From: Collybiopsis luxurians FD-317 M1
Taxonomy: Eukaryota > Basidiomycota > Agaricomycetes > Agaricales > Omphalotaceae
Assembly: GCA_000827265.1 (NCBI GenBank)
Contig: KN834792.1
Coordinates: 124,001-188,000, forward strand
Length of the DNA stretch: 64,000 nucleotides
Direction of reading: 5' to 3'
Shown: piece after piece, positions 33,380 to 45,695 of the stretch
How positions within the stretch are numbered: position 1 is the stretch's first letter
Layout of the letters: the number at the start of each line of letters is the position of its first letter
The notes under the pieces: generated by a model
The model's input: only the letters and a program-made list of their open reading frames with translations
Databases searched by the model: none
What the model was told of the DNA's origin: nothing
Translations under genes and position numbers: made by a program

Positions 33380-34110
33380 ACAGCTTGCAGTGCTGCATCT
33401 AGAAAACTACAGTAGCTTGAGGCCAATCAAAAGCCCAGACTTGTCTTTGCCACACATGAAGTGCGTGTAAGCCTGGGCTTGCCACAAGGAAAAATGATGT
33501 GCTCATATTGTGACTGGTGCCTGTTCAAGTAACTTGAACAGACATGTCCCTTTTGTAACAGCTACAGTCAGTCACCATAGCCTGCTTACAGCGTGGTGGC
33601 CCACCTTCCCATGTTGAGTTGAAGGATACTTCGAAAACTGATCTTCCAGTGGGCAGTTTATGTCTGGAGATGGCAGTATGTGAGCCTTTGTCGGACAGGT
33701 TTGTTTTCTCGAATAGGCTAAATAGCAGTGGTACTCTGTAAGTATGTAGTTAGATTTATCACAATTTCAATTCGCTAGAGTTGTATGAGGTGTATGGCAA
33801 GCCCCTCAACTTATCGGTATCATAACATTGAACGCCACTTGCTATCAGTATGACATATGGATCTTTCTAGATTCTGTGGCCATTTCTTCTCACAGGGCAC
33901 CACTGCCTGAGAAGGACTGTACTATTATTACTTTGTGAAAGGTAGTTTTTTTCCCGTCGATGTCAGATCTACCTGAGCACAAGATGCCACTGATGCCAGC
34001 TTACAATTCGGTTAAAAGCATTGACAGCGACTCTACCACTATTATTACCCTTGACTCGTGCAATGAGTCTATGTACCATCCAAGGCCTTCATTCTTTAAC
34101 TTCCTCTACT
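33380..34110. repeat. Duplicated promoter block A, ending in a truncated gene start
   Basis: Collinear with 34111-35450 once insertions are removed. Shared strings include GATGGCAGTATGTGAGCC and the 33830-33950 stretch with GCCATTTCTTCTCACAGGGC. Its right end (34067 onward) matches the 5' end of the synthetase coding region, ATGAGTCTATGTACCATCCA, for about 45 bases and then diverges. It is therefore a copy of the promoter plus about the first 11-15 codons. Confidence 0.75.
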
Positions 34111-34360
34111 GCCTCTAGAAGACCACAGTAACTCGAGACCAATCGAAAGCCCGGACTCGCCTTTGCCACACGCGAAGCACGGTGGCCCATCTTCCCACGT
34201 TTTGAAGGATACTTCGAAAACTGATCTTCCAGTGAGCAGTTTAGGTCTGGAGATGGCAGTATGTGAGCCTATGTCGGACAGGTTTGTTTTCTCGGATAGG
34301 CTAAATAGCGGTTCTCTGTGAGTATGTAGTTGGATATATTACATTTTCGATTCGCTAGAG

Positions 34361-35116
34361 CAGGGTTGCGGCACTAGACCGTCGACCATTGATTTTTTCG
34401 TCCAGGCTAGACTGTCGACTCGGTCATGACCCTGTGGAACCCCCCCACGAGGTCTAGCCTGGGTCAATGCAGGGAAGCGCCGAAGCGGCAGCTAGCTCGG
34501 CAAATTTCCGGAAGGCATCGCATAGTCTGGAGTCGCCGTTGACCCCTAACGATCAAGGCTTGCCGCCAATTCTCACGTCGCCCCCAAATCGGGAAAGTGG
34601 AAGTTTTAGGCATTTTTTGTAGAAAATTCTTTTTGTAGGTGTCATTTTAAGATGGTAAGAGTCTCTGGGCTCACGCATGACGCGCTTAAAGTGGGGAATA
34701 GCGGTAAAAATTGAGGTTCATTGACGAAGTTGAGGTATTAAGCACCCATTTTCCCGATTTGGGGGTGACGTGAGAATTGGCGGTCACTGTAGGTTGTAAA
34801 CGTTCCGTTCACTCGAGACGCATATACTTACCATTCTCGGACGCTTACGTATATTTACCGCCGAAGCCTCCGGCTTCTTATATATAGTTATTTATCTACT
34901 GTAGATGCTCTCTCTCTCTCTCTTACCTTCATACCACCATCATCTCCTTCCTCCACCTTTCTCTCCTTCGTGTAGTACATCTTCCGAATACCAATCCATG
35001 TGTCACACAAGTATCGGCCCCATAAGCGTGAGTGTTACGTCCACACTACGGACGTTTCCATAAGTTAGTCTAAATTGGTCAATGGATGGGTAAATACCCG
35101 GTTAACTGCAACCCTG
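34361..35116. mobile_element. Non-autonomous inverted-repeat element in the synthetase promoter
   Basis: The ends are CAGGGTTGCGGC... and, complemented, CAGGGTTGCAGT..., so at least nine terminal bases are inverted repeats. Block A lacks this sequence at the matching place, giving an empty site (CTAGAG...ATGGCAAG). I could not find a clean target-site duplication. No transposase frame is present. It contains a smaller inverted-repeat element (34561-34785) and a CT microsatellite at 34908-34923. Confidence 0.6.
34561..34785. mobile_element. Nested MITE-like element, about 225 bp
   Basis: The left end TGCCGCCAATTCTCACGTCG and following CCCCCAAATCGGGAAA recur as an inverted copy at 34750-34785 with one or two mismatches, so the terminal inverted repeats are about 35 bases. 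No coding capacity. Confidence 0.65.
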
Positions 35117-35404
35117 ATGGCAAGCACTCAACTTATCGGTATCATAACATTGAACGCCACTTGCTATCTATGACATATGGATCTAAGTATCTAGATTCCG
35201 TGGCCATTTCTTCTCACAGGGCATTACTGCCTGAGAAGGACTGTACTATTATTACTTTGTGAAAGGTAATTTTTAGTCCCATTGATGTCAGAAAGTTGTA
35301 CCTGAGCATTCTTACTACAAGGTGCCACTGATGCCAGCTTACAATTCAGTTAAAAGTATCCAATGTGAGCGACTCTACCATTATTATTACCCTTGACTCG
35401 TGCA

Positions 35405-38400
35405 ATGAGTTTATGTACCATCCAAGGCCTTCATTCTTCAACTTTCTCTCCTCCTCCCAACACCGGAGATGGGTTTAATACTCTCACTGCTTTGCATGAT
35501 TTTCATGCTCGATATAGTCCAAAGCACCCAGTCTTTCGATACGTGTCCGGCAATGATGAGAGGAGCATTAGGACAATATTTTGGTGTGAAGCAGTTCGAG
35601 CGTTCTGTGCTGCGTCCAAACTTGTGAAAGCATTGGTAAAAAGTGATGCCATATGCCCTGTTGTCTCAATTTTGGCATCTTTGGGTGGGCAGTGTTTAAC
35701 AATGATCCTTGTATCCTCTATCCTCATGCCAGATTTGGCCAATTACTAGATACCATCACCTACTTTGCCCTCGTGGAAGGCATTATGCGTGCAGGGTATA
35801 CTGCCTTTCCGATATCCACTCGCAATTCTGATGTAGCGGTTGCTCATCTCCTGAAATCCACCGATTCCAAATTCCTATTTGTCAGTCCCGATGTCGCTAT
35901 GCAGGATCTGGCTTCTCGAGCACTTTCGAGACTAGCGTACCAGGATGGGCTTGTGAATGGCGAGGCGGGGAAGCAGATTGATATCTTTCCCACTCCAGTT
36001 TTTGAGGACTTATTCCAAAAAACTGCTCTGAATCCAGAGCCATCTGAAGTAACTGATATGGAAAGTATTGCTATCATTTTGCATTCCTCTGGTAAATAGT
36101 CTCTTGAAAATTTGGGACTCATAACTCCTCTAACTATATACAGGTTCAACCTCTTTTCCGAAAATAATCAGAATATCCCATTGCAATTTCCTCAATCGGG
36201 GTAAAGGGCCATGTAAGTATTCAAAAAACTTGTAGTAGCATCCCGGGATAAAGTTACTTATTCCCAATGCGACTTTAAGATTACGGAGATATTGATTATT
36301 GCGGCGAAATCTTGTCAATTGCAGGAATCCCTATGTATCGTATGTTACATGCAGGCTTGCATCATGGATACAGCCCAAACTCAGCACATGCTTTGTAGAC
36401 GGCATGGGTATCCATAAGATGCCTGAAATGGTGAGTGATACCAATGATCAACCTAATACAACAATCTGGACTTGCCATTAGGCTTTAACTGGGGTCATTC
36501 TTGCAACATTTCCACCTTTGAATCCTCCTATCACCCCTACCACTGAAAATATTCTTCATGCCGCAGTCACCACAAAATCAACCATGATATCTACTGTTCC
36601 CTCAATCTTAGAGGTAGATGATCACTTCAAAACTGTATAAGACCACATACCAATTTACTTAATCTATCTCTTAGCAATGGGCTAAAAATACAGAGCAGGT
36701 TCAAATATTAAAGGCAATCAAGAGAGTGGTGAGCCAAGTCTTTTGTTCTAGTTTCAGATATTCACCCTATATTCCAGCAAATCAGTGGAGGTCCCCTCAC
36801 TGTATCCGTTGGAGACATGCTAGTAAGGCAAGGTATCAATGTTGCCATTATCTACGCATCGTAAGAATTTGGTGCTCTCTACTTTCATCATGATACTCAA
36901 CAGGAACAAATTAAAAATAAATAAAAAAAGAACTGAGGTGGGAGCGATGATGGAATACAGATGTAAGTCTTTCGTAGTCAACATGCAGAGCCATTAGTTC
37001 CCGAAAAACCCACTAAAATGCCTATAGCACGAATCCTCCCGGAAGGATGGAATTATCTTACTGTATGCATTTTCGTTCATGACCATCAGTGTCTAACATT
37101 CCGATTATTCTTAGCTCGGGACAATGCTCGATCCAGTTCTAGTACGCTCTCCGGAGGACGGACACAATATCTTCCGCCTTGTGGTGAAGGTATGACACCC
37201 AATACTGAGGGTTACTCACTCGGAGTCCCACAAATGAAACATGCTTCTTTAGAAATGCAAAACACATTCACCTGCTGTTTTCAATACTACCGTAGATGAC
37301 CAGCCTGCATATGATACTAACGACCTACTTGTCCGTCATGCCACCAATCCTAATGTGTTTAGAATTCACGGAACAGCTGGTAAAGTTTGATATTTGCTGT
37401 CTTCGGGTACTTTTCTCAATTATGCCCACTGTCACAGCTGACCAAATTATGCATTCGGTACGTACTTAACAGGGCCAGTCTCTGAGATCTAGCACGCTTA
37501 GATTTTTACAGACTGGTGAAAAGACTAATCCAGGACCAATCGGTTTGTTGGTTTTTATTGATCATTCATAGCATCGCCAGTCTTTGATCAGAAATCATTT
37601 CAGAACAAAAACTCATGGAAGATGAAAAAATTGCTCTTGCTGTTATGTTCGGTCGGGAAAAGACCCAAGCTGGTGTTCTCATTTTGCCTTCTCCAATGTT
37701 CGAATTTGACCCCGAAGATTTGGAAAAGTTGTCGGAGTATCGCAACCTAATCTGGTTCAGTTCTCATCCCATTTGTTTTAGAGATTCCCAATTTAATGCT
37801 ATGCCGCACACAGGGAAACTGTTTTCCGCATAAACAAAGAGGCGCCGCAGCATTCCAGGATCGTTAAAGAAGTGAAGTATATCTCTATGGAATAAGAACA
37901 TTTCTCAACATGGATACTTTTGATAGTTAATTATTGTTACTAATCCATCGAAACCTCTCAAGCTTACTCCAAAAGGGACTCTGCGGCGTCAGCCCTCACT
38001 CAAAGCCTATCACGATGAAATTGAAGGTGCCTACAAAACCCTCGAAGAAGGTGGCCAGCGCGACACAAAGCCCCCCACAACTTGGGATCTCCCAGGCATA
38101 AACATCTTTGTATCTGAAATTGTGAGCAGTTCTTTAGGGTTCGAAGTGGATGAGAACGACAATATCTTTAGAGTAGGAGCAGATAGGTTCGTCATCCTAA
38201 TTCTATAAAAGAGCTTGAACCCTCAAACTCCTCACAGCCTGATCGCAACATACATTCGAAATACCCTTACTCGTGGACTTCGGGAGGCGCATATAGTCCC
38301 TCCCTCCGCTGTCAAAGCGCTCCCACTAAATTTCGTATATGACAACCCATCCATTTCCTCCCTAACCAAATTTGTCTTCGGTATCCTTTCTAGCGTGTCC

Positions 38401-39511
38401 CTAATTGATGGTGGGGATGAGAATCAACTTGAAGAGGATGAAGAATCAGATTTTGAGCCACAGTATCAATGGCCCAAAATGGGACAAGTAGGCCACACGA
38501 TTCTTCAAGTGCGAAAGGGGAAAGGTGAACCACCCCTCATTGTTATACATGGAGTCGGAGGTCGCGTCGACGGAATGGTACACTTTCAGGAGAAATTCAG
38601 ATCTGCGTTGTGGCTTGTACAGGCTACGCCTGATCTGCCCAAGGAGAGCCTACGTGGAGACGCATTATTTTATTATCACAAAGTAAAGGTAGGTGCAGTT
38701 GCTGTATAGTATCTCCTAATGCATTCATATTTATCCACAGGAAATACGTCCTCATGGTCCTTATCGCCTTGCGGTGAGTGTATGGATTTCGAGATTCCAA
38801 GTCGGCACTCAATGTATAGTTTGACAATAGACCTACTCTGGGACCCATCTCCTTGGATTTCTCATCGTCGAAATGATGCTGAACGATGGCGAAGAGGTTA
38901 CACAACTATCTCTTATAGACCATACACCGTCCATGATGTTCAGCGGAATCAATCAAGACTCTGGATTTACGTTCACCGACAACTTCGATATCATGGACAA
39001 GGAAACACGACAATGCTATAAAGAGCGTATGATATATGGCTACTATGAACTCGGTGCCCGTGAAGATCGAGCGCAAGTCCAAAGTGTGTTCATGGATGCC
39101 TGGCAAGGCGCTGATCCTATGGAGGCATGGCAAGGACGTTCTGCGCCAGATCACTACGTCCAAATGGCCAGGATGGCTAAAATCTATACAGACCAGACTT
39201 GGGATTTTGTTGCACAGCTTCCCGACTATCAGAATTCGAATCAACAAAGTGGATCAAATCCGTGGCACAGAATGTTGTTCGCTGTCGAGAAGTGGCTGAA
39301 AGGAATTCAGCCCACAGTGCCTGTTAATCTGTACGTGGCTTCTCGAGGTCCAATCGCTGGTGTGAAAGATCCAGTGGAAAGGGAGCGTTGGGGCGATCTA
39401 GGCATACGTAGGTGCTTTCCCAATGCAAAAGTCATCCACGTTGAGGCTGGGCATGCTACAATTCTTTGGAATGAGATAGTCATAAAGGATTTACAAAGTG
39501 GGTATATTTGA
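35405..39511 (+). CDS. NRPS-like synthetase: adenylation-thiolation-thioesterase
   Basis: A roughly 950-residue acid-activating enzyme with many short introns. Adenylation landmarks: TITYFALVEGIMRAGYTAFP, IAIILHSSGSTSFPKII (A3 loop), YYGDIDYCGEILSIAGIPMY joined to HGMGIHKMPEMALTG, ISGGPLTVSVGDMLVRQGIN, IIYASTEVGAMM (A5), QPAYDTNDLLVRH, ADDQIMHSTGEKTNPGPI and KLTPKGTLRRQPSLKAYHDE. A carrier domain has FRVGADSLIATYIRN, where the Ser that takes phosphopantetheine is split AG|C by an intron. The C-terminal thioesterase/hydrolase part shows PPLIVIHGVGGRVDGMVHFQ, RPHGPYRLATYSGTHLLGF (nucleophile-like Ser) and a late His (VIHVEAGHATILW). A-T-TE is the layout of basidiomycete quinone synthetases such as atromentin synthetase, but the product here is unknown. 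The ATG is at 35405. One junction near 36961 gives an in-frame TAG with consensus splicing (see findings). The stop is 68 bases from that of the convergent MFS gene. Confidence 0.82.
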
Positions 39512-39579
39512 AAAGAAGGGGAGGTTAGAAGTGTTAAATAAATGGGGATAGGAGCAGTCTTTCTATACTGTATCTTCTT

Positions 39580-41511
39580 TCATGTGTAACAAACCAAGGA
39601 GCTTTGACTTTGACTTGCAACATCCCGGCTCAGCTTACATGTCAAAAGACATGAACAGACCATAATCAGTGCCCAGAAATACCCGCCAAGTAGGTGATAC
39701 TGTTGAGAGACAGCAAAGACAGAGCTATGAAAGATGGTCTCACAATGAAAACGAGCAACAGGGAAAAAGAAAAAGGAGCCTCAATAAGCCGTACCTGGCT
39801 AACACGGGACCGACGATTCGTGCCAAAGACATCGCACAAGACATTATCCCATTGGAGACCGCAAGCAAGGCAGGGTCGTCGGAGGTGTTCGTCTTGGTCA
39901 AAACCATGCTCAAGCTGCAAGAAAGGTAAATCGAGTAGAATCACTTCGCAATCGGGTGCTTACCTATAGGCTTCTTGACCAATTTTGGAGGTAATAAGCA
40001 CAAATGCAACTCCAGCCCCTACCACAATTCGTGAGAGAAGTTCTGTTTCTCCTAGTCCATGACGAGCTATGATGTGGATTATTGGTAAAACAGCAAAGAG
40101 TACAGGCCACGATGCGATTGTGATGGAATATAGCGTCGTGGCTTCAACACGTTTCAACATGACCGGCATGATGAAGAGCTGTAAAAACGCATACACAAGA
40201 CCGGAGGCAGACAATGCGAGGCCAATTGTTGAAGACTGCAAGAAAAATGAAAATTCAGTAAAAAAGAGTCAAAGATGAAAGCTAAAACACTCACTGAAAA
40301 CGATAGACCCCCGTGCTCAAGAGGCGTATAACAGAATAGCACGAAAAGGAAATCAAAGGCACCTCCATTTACATTTAACGAAAAGACACTGATAGCAAGG
40401 ATCCGGATGATTGGAATGGAAAGAAGTTGCTTTACACTAATTTCAGGTTCATCTGAAGATAGCTCGTTGAGGCTGTCTACGACTGGCTTCTTTCGAAGTG
40501 ACTGACAAGGTGAAATATGAAACAGATGTTCTAAGGGCGTTGCGTACAGACCCACTCACTTCTTCCAGGTAGAAGTGCGCGAAGAGGACACATAGCAACG
40601 TGAAGACTCCCGATACAAGGCCAGGGAGGAGATACGGATGTATGCTGAAAATCGAGTTCTGAAAGAACGAGCCGTATTTCTCCGCTGGATTAGCCAACAT
40701 GCCACCAAGCAATGGTCTAACGTCAGGTTTAAATAGGATAATTAAACTCAAAACTGAACTCAATATAATACTACTACGCACCCGGTAATGCTTCCAATAG
40801 GCCATCCCAGAGCATAGATAGGAAAAGCAGCCGCTTGGTTTGAGACTAAACGTGGATAGTGAGATAAAATGAATTTATATCAGCGCCCTGAACTCTACCA
40901 TCACAAAGGTCCCCGACAACAGATTGTACGACCGAAGCAGTCCCGCCGAAGATGCCACCTGATGATGGGTACGTCAGTCCAGACCAGCAGCAAAGAGCAG
41001 GAGCGACTGAAAGCACCAATGACACGCGAAATCAGCAATTCTGTCAGAGTTGTCGAGAGGCCCAGGTACATCGTCGACAATGCTACGCCGATAGTGCCAA
41101 CCAAAATTACGGGTTTCCGCCCAATTCTATCTGTAGCAATGTCAAAAGTCAGTTTCTAGAGATGGACCCAGTTTCACACGCACTAGATAACTTGGACCAG
41201 TGATATGTCGCCGCAAATTGTGCGATACCGAAGACTGAATCGAAAAGACCACTGTAGAAACCCGCCTGGGATGGCTCGTTTGTCAAATGTAAGAACAAGA
41301 TAAATTCGTTGATGTAAGGAAACATTTGAGTATAGAGTATTGGATCAGTGATTCGTATGAGGCATGCGATGGATAATTGGAACTTGGGCAACGGTGTAGC
41401 AGCAGGCTTTATGGAACGAGGTTGATCTTCTAGGTCATCTTGCACCTCATCCAAAAGGGGGACAGATTCGCCTTGAGATGAGCGGGAAAGAGATGGAGGT
41501 ATCCGATACAT
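39580..41511 (-). CDS. MFS transporter (multidrug/solute exporter type)
   Basis: Twelve-helix major facilitator. The ATG at 41511 opens MYRIPPSLSRSSQGESVPLL, a hydrophilic leader. Helix 1 includes IACLIRITDPILYTQMFPYI. The motif-A loop DRIGRKPVILVG follows GIAQFAATYHWSKLS across an intron, as is typical of this superfamily. Later helices include AAAFPIYALGWPIGSITGPL, PYLLPGLVSGVFTLLCVLF, STIGLALSASGLVYAFLQLF, TLYSITIASWPVLFAVLPII, RIVVGAGVAFVLI, and a last segment GPVLASSVFAVSQQYHLLGG with YFWALIMVCSCLLTC. The central loop is polar. At least seven introns are inferred; the final junction was chosen because it alone restores ASSVFAVS. It is probably a drug/proton antiporter-like exporter of the plasma membrane. 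It faces the A-T-TE synthetase tail to tail, fitting export of its product, though position alone does not prove that. Confidence 0.85.
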
Positions 41512-42111
41512 CGACAAGGAGTCTCCTCTATGGAGAAAGGTAAAGTTGGGGAGTAGAGGGACCTGCCTCGCTGCTTGTATAGCAGATGAAGATAGCCATG
41601 AAATGAAAGGCATGAAGTAGATACGCAGGCATTGACTGAAATGGTAAATTGCGCCCACACAACAGGGACATTAGCACCGTGTAATACTTACCGGGATTAG
41701 GTCAATTTCCGTATAAATGGCAAGTCATTTAACTTATCCTTCCGTTCGTTGATCGTGCCGGGATCCGTAATTCAGTGAATCGTTCACATCACGACCCTGG
41801 AACCAAAAATTGCCCCAACCCACCCGCCTTCTGCTACTTAGGCGTCCTCTTATCCAGGCTTGTCCCAGCGCGGCAATCTCCTTCTCAGCCTATCTCTTAA
41901 TTAAGCTCTAGCCAGATTCCTCGAAGCTAGGATTTAGCACACCCATTTGCCTTCTTCACCTCTGACGAATTGGAGGATCCAGATGAGATCGACAAAATTC
42001 GGCCACCGCATTGATGTATGCCAAGAATAACATATCAGTAGGCAAAAGTAAGGATAAACACATCAGCAAATCGATTTCCGAGTTGACTCCCATTCTACAG
42101 CACATTTATTA
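41512..42111. other. Intergenic, MFS promoter region
   Basis: The stretch holds the 5' flank of the MFS gene. No coding exon was recognised. Confidence 0.45.
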
Positions 42112-42742
42112 TTAATAGCGCTCCATCCCCAAAGATAAATCCTTCGCAATTCTAGCATTGAGGAATTGTTTCTTCACCTCTTCCTCCATATTGTCCCGCT
42201 CCGCCTCCGAGTTTTGCACTTCCTTCCTTCTTGTCTTCAAGTTCCGCTCCTTGGCCTTCATGAGTGTTTTTGTCGCCGTTATCATCTCCAGTTTCTCCCT
42301 CATGATATTTGCCGCCTTTCTGCGCAAGCTTGGCCTGGAAATGTGCTCTGCATCTATCAAGAATGTCGCGGTACGCTTGCCAGGGGGGATAGGTGACAAC
42401 CGTCACTTTCAACTGTTTACCCTTGACCGGCACTTTTTCCCCAATCTTGAACTGAGCAGCAGGCATTGGGAGAGTCTCGTGAATGCTCTCTGAGTCAGAG
42501 TCCGCATCTGTATCAAAATCTACGCTCAATAGGCTGAACGACGTATGGAGAATGCAGGATGGGGTGAGAGTTTCGGGCTCTTGATTAGAGTCCAGGGGCA
42601 CAATGGTTGACGTTGAGTGCGACTCCGCTTGAAAACCGGTATGGCTGAAAGGCATTATCAGGGGCTCGGTGAATTTTGGAAGCAGATTATCGAGGTCGTA
42701 GAGATCTCCGTCTTGAGAGGCAGCGGAGCTTTGTATGTTCAT
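42112..42742 (-). CDS. Hypothetical protein with coiled-coil C-terminus
   Basis: The ATG at 42742 reads MNIQSSAASQDGDLYDLDNL and FPMFSHT-type polar sequence, then an acidic/Ser stretch and AAQFKIGEKVPVK. I infer a roughly 73-nt intron (GTAAAC...GATGCAG), after which EHISRPSLRRKAANIMREKL, KTLMKAKERNLKTRRKEVQ and NMEEEVKKQFLNARIAKDLS form a strongly charged helix ending at TAA 42112. Without the intron the first frame stays open to 42152 but becomes Gly-rich and unhelical, so the spliced form is preferred. About 185 residues. No known domain. The 5' part, including about the first 75 codons, is duplicated at 48340-48574; the left breakpoint of the large tandem duplication falls inside this gene. 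Confidence 0.5.
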
Positions 42743-43228
42743 GATAATAGAGTACGTTGCGGGGTGAATGATCGAGAGCTGTACGTTCTGGGGAGGGAAG
42801 GGGCTTTTTGTAGTATTTTTCTTCCCGAATATTCAGGCGGGCAAACTACAATAGCCGCAATGCAATTTGTCTGCAATGGCCTTGATGAGTTCTGGTTGTT
42901 AGGTCAAAGGGATCGGAGCCACATTTTTTGATCAGTGGCCCTGTAGACCGAGTGTATGAATTTTGGGAAGACCAGCTTGTGATTTAAGTGGCAAATTTGA
43001 CCAATGGAATTACTGAGTCTCAGATTTATCGAGTAGTCTTGCACTCGCCACATCACAGGAGTGGCCCGTCAGTTTGCATGTTCAATGAAATATACTGTCT
43101 TCGTGTATATTATATGTATCGAATACGTACATTCCATTTTGATTATTACTTTGGACCTATAGCTATTACTTCCCGAGTCTGGGAACGTTCCAATCTTCGT
43201 TGGAGAGACGAAGAATCTGTAAGAGTAA
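42743..43228. other. Intergenic, conserved in both duplication units
   Basis: This stretch matches 48575-48994 closely. No gene was seen. Confidence 0.5.
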
Positions 43229-44687
43229 TTATAGAATGTCTTCTGCGAACAGAGTCGGTGATAGATCAAGTTGAGTAGACATCGTGGGGGGTCCCGGTGG
43301 GGCGACAGCAGTCAAATGCAAGGACTGGTCCTCGACGGGGCTCCTCAAGCCGACGCGGACAGCAATCAACGTAGGTGCGATTCCCTGAGGTGCGGTACAT
43401 CAATACGTCATTTTCGTAGACATAATCCATGAAATCAAGGCTGGTTCACTCACGAAGAGGATAGATGCAAGGCAAGAGTAATTCGGTCTAATACCTCGAG
43501 AAAACAACACCGCCTGTACGACAAGGTACGTGAGATGTATCATGCCAGACTCGATGCTACAATGGAGCATGAGTCTCGATTAGAAAACTTGTTTGATCCA
43601 GCATACATTATAGCCAGGGTCCTCTTATACCAATGAGCTGCGTCAAGACGCAGCTCGTAACTGGTCTCCTTCCTAGTAACCCGCGAGATGTACCATACTC
43701 GACCAGCTGATATTACATGACGCAATCAGAAATTTAGCAGGAAGAATGATTCAAAATCCAGCTTTGGCGTACGTACCTATTGCAATTGTCATCGAAGCAC
43801 TTGCGAGAGCGTTAACTCCCCAAAAGTACGGATCAGCGATGTCGCAGAATCTGGAAAACCTCCGCGAATGGGCCACCAACTCCCAGATCTGACAAACAGT
43901 CCCAAGTATATCTGACACTGCCAAAAACAGTCCTCGAAGTTAGTGGTGCATGAGAAGCCAGATTGGAAGTGGGGTAAACGCTGTAAAGTGATTCCTTACT
44001 CTTCCCTGAAATAAAAGCCAAAAGTATTGGTAAAAATACAATCTTTCGAAATCCCCATATTGCATATACCCTATAGAGCTATAGTTTCTTTCCGTTGGTC
44101 CAAAAACTTGGAGTAAGCAAAGGTTCAAATACCAGAACCGAATCACTTAATACACTAGATCACACGGTGACCAGAAACACTGAGCGTCTCCGAGTCGGAA
44201 CGGTATCACAAAACTCACTCGGAAATAGAGGCAATGGCATCATCAATAACCCTAGAAGCATTCCAAATCGTCTCCGATGCCTCTTTGCGACAAGGGACGA
44301 GCAACTCACTGTCCAGCAATCGTCCATGGTTGTTCTCTGTAAGGAATCATAATTGCGTATGCTTCGACCACCAGATTATAAGCGATATTTACAGTCGCGA
44401 GGAGGAAGAGAACTATGAGAGCTGGAAAGATGAACTTTCTCACTGAGGCAATATGGAATTTCCGAGGTAGAATCCACATTGCGATACCAAAAAGCACCGT
44501 GTACGCTCCTGTAAAACGGAATGGTAAGTAAGAAAAAGATGGCATGGACGACTACCCCACCGTAACATATACATTCAACCTGCGAATCATAATCAAGATT
44601 TGGAGTCCGAAGGTTCAATGAGTGTTTTTAGTGACTCACCATCACTATGATTATTCGAGGAAGAACATAACTCAAAGAGGTAGACAT
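43229..44687 (-). CDS. Seven-helix membrane protein, copy 1
   Basis: A hypothetical polytopic membrane protein of about 330 residues, different from the one at 27190. The start MSTSLSYVLPRIIIVMVECI is at the ATG 44685-44687. An intron joins CYG to AYTVLFGIAMWILPRKF; then FIFPALIVLFLLATVNIAYN, VVEAYAIMIPYREQPWTIAG, ASETIWNASRVIDDAIASIS, LLYRVYAIWGFRKIVFLPIL, VSDILGTVCQIWELVAHSRR, YFWGVNALASASMTIAI, AGRVWYISRV, IESGMIHLTYLVVQAVLFSR and GIAPTLIAVRVGL. YRVYxIW after an Asp-bearing helix and the final IAPTLIAVRVG are typical of a large mushroom-specific membrane family. The tail ends at the TAA at 43229. Introns number about nine. Function is unknown; a receptor-like role is only a guess. A second copy lies at 48995-50981. 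Confidence 0.72.
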
Positions 44688-45695
44688 TGATACTAGACTG
44701 AGAGCCGAAAATTATGACACTAACTTGAGGGATCCCCTGTTCTTGTCGTGGAGTAAACGAGCAAGAGTATTTCATACGCAGCACCGTGGGGAAGTGAAGT
44801 TGAGCTCCAGGCTTCATCCCCCCAGACTTTTATAATTAGAGGAATGACTCCGATTCAATGTTGGTGTATCACCAAATTGGCACACCTCATATATTCCCTT
44901 AGAAATCGGAACATTTGAGCTTACCCTACCTCTAGAAGAATTATCCCTGGGTGACAAGCCCGCGTATTGTGTAGCAGTGCAATGTCAAAGCAGTAATTAT
45001 TGAAGATTGTCCGTTGATGTTGACAGATAGATAACCGCTCCGGAACGGGAATACTGGTGTTCTCTGTATAGAGTAAGCGCGACAGATACTAGAAGGATAT
45101 GGGGCGTTCTCGCGTTATTGCATGGCCGACGAGCAAGCACACTGCGCAGGCGGGAGGCAAAACAAGTTGCGAGATAGCAAGGAAAGTTTAAATGCCCAAT
45201 CCAAGTCGCGAGGTGGAGATCCATCATCTGAATGAAGAAAACTGCATTACGTGACCACCAGCATCCTTGGGTAGAAATACCAAAACTATTACCAAGGATG
45301 AGCCGAGCCGGGTTCTTTCGGTCTCGACATGGAGCATCGCGCTTTAACCATGATTCTCGTAGTAAAATCATCCCTCCTGGAGGACATTGAAGATAGTCAG
45401 CATCAGAAAGCATTTACCAAACCATTACCGGCGATCATCCCTAGCTGTAGAACGGCTGCGAATACTGTAGGGACTTGTTCAATCACAACGACAGGCTATG
45501 TTGACCACCCTTAAATGCTGCGGAGGAGCCAGAGCTGAGAGCATCCATTGTTAGTTTACTGGGCGAACGGACGGGGTGATTGTCCGGAAGGTTGCTTGTT
45601 TCATCGATATAGATTACTTGCTGTAAGCCAATTAGGGTTTTCGTATCCCTTGGGCGTACTCGAGCTCCCATACAATAACGAGTTGGCGATGCTAG

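Noticed and set aside
42152..42400. Unspliced Gly-rich ending of the 42112-42742 gene
   Set aside because: The alternative frame after a consensus-length intron gives a regular charged helix and a natural stop, while the unspliced frame is typical of off-frame Glu/Lys codons.
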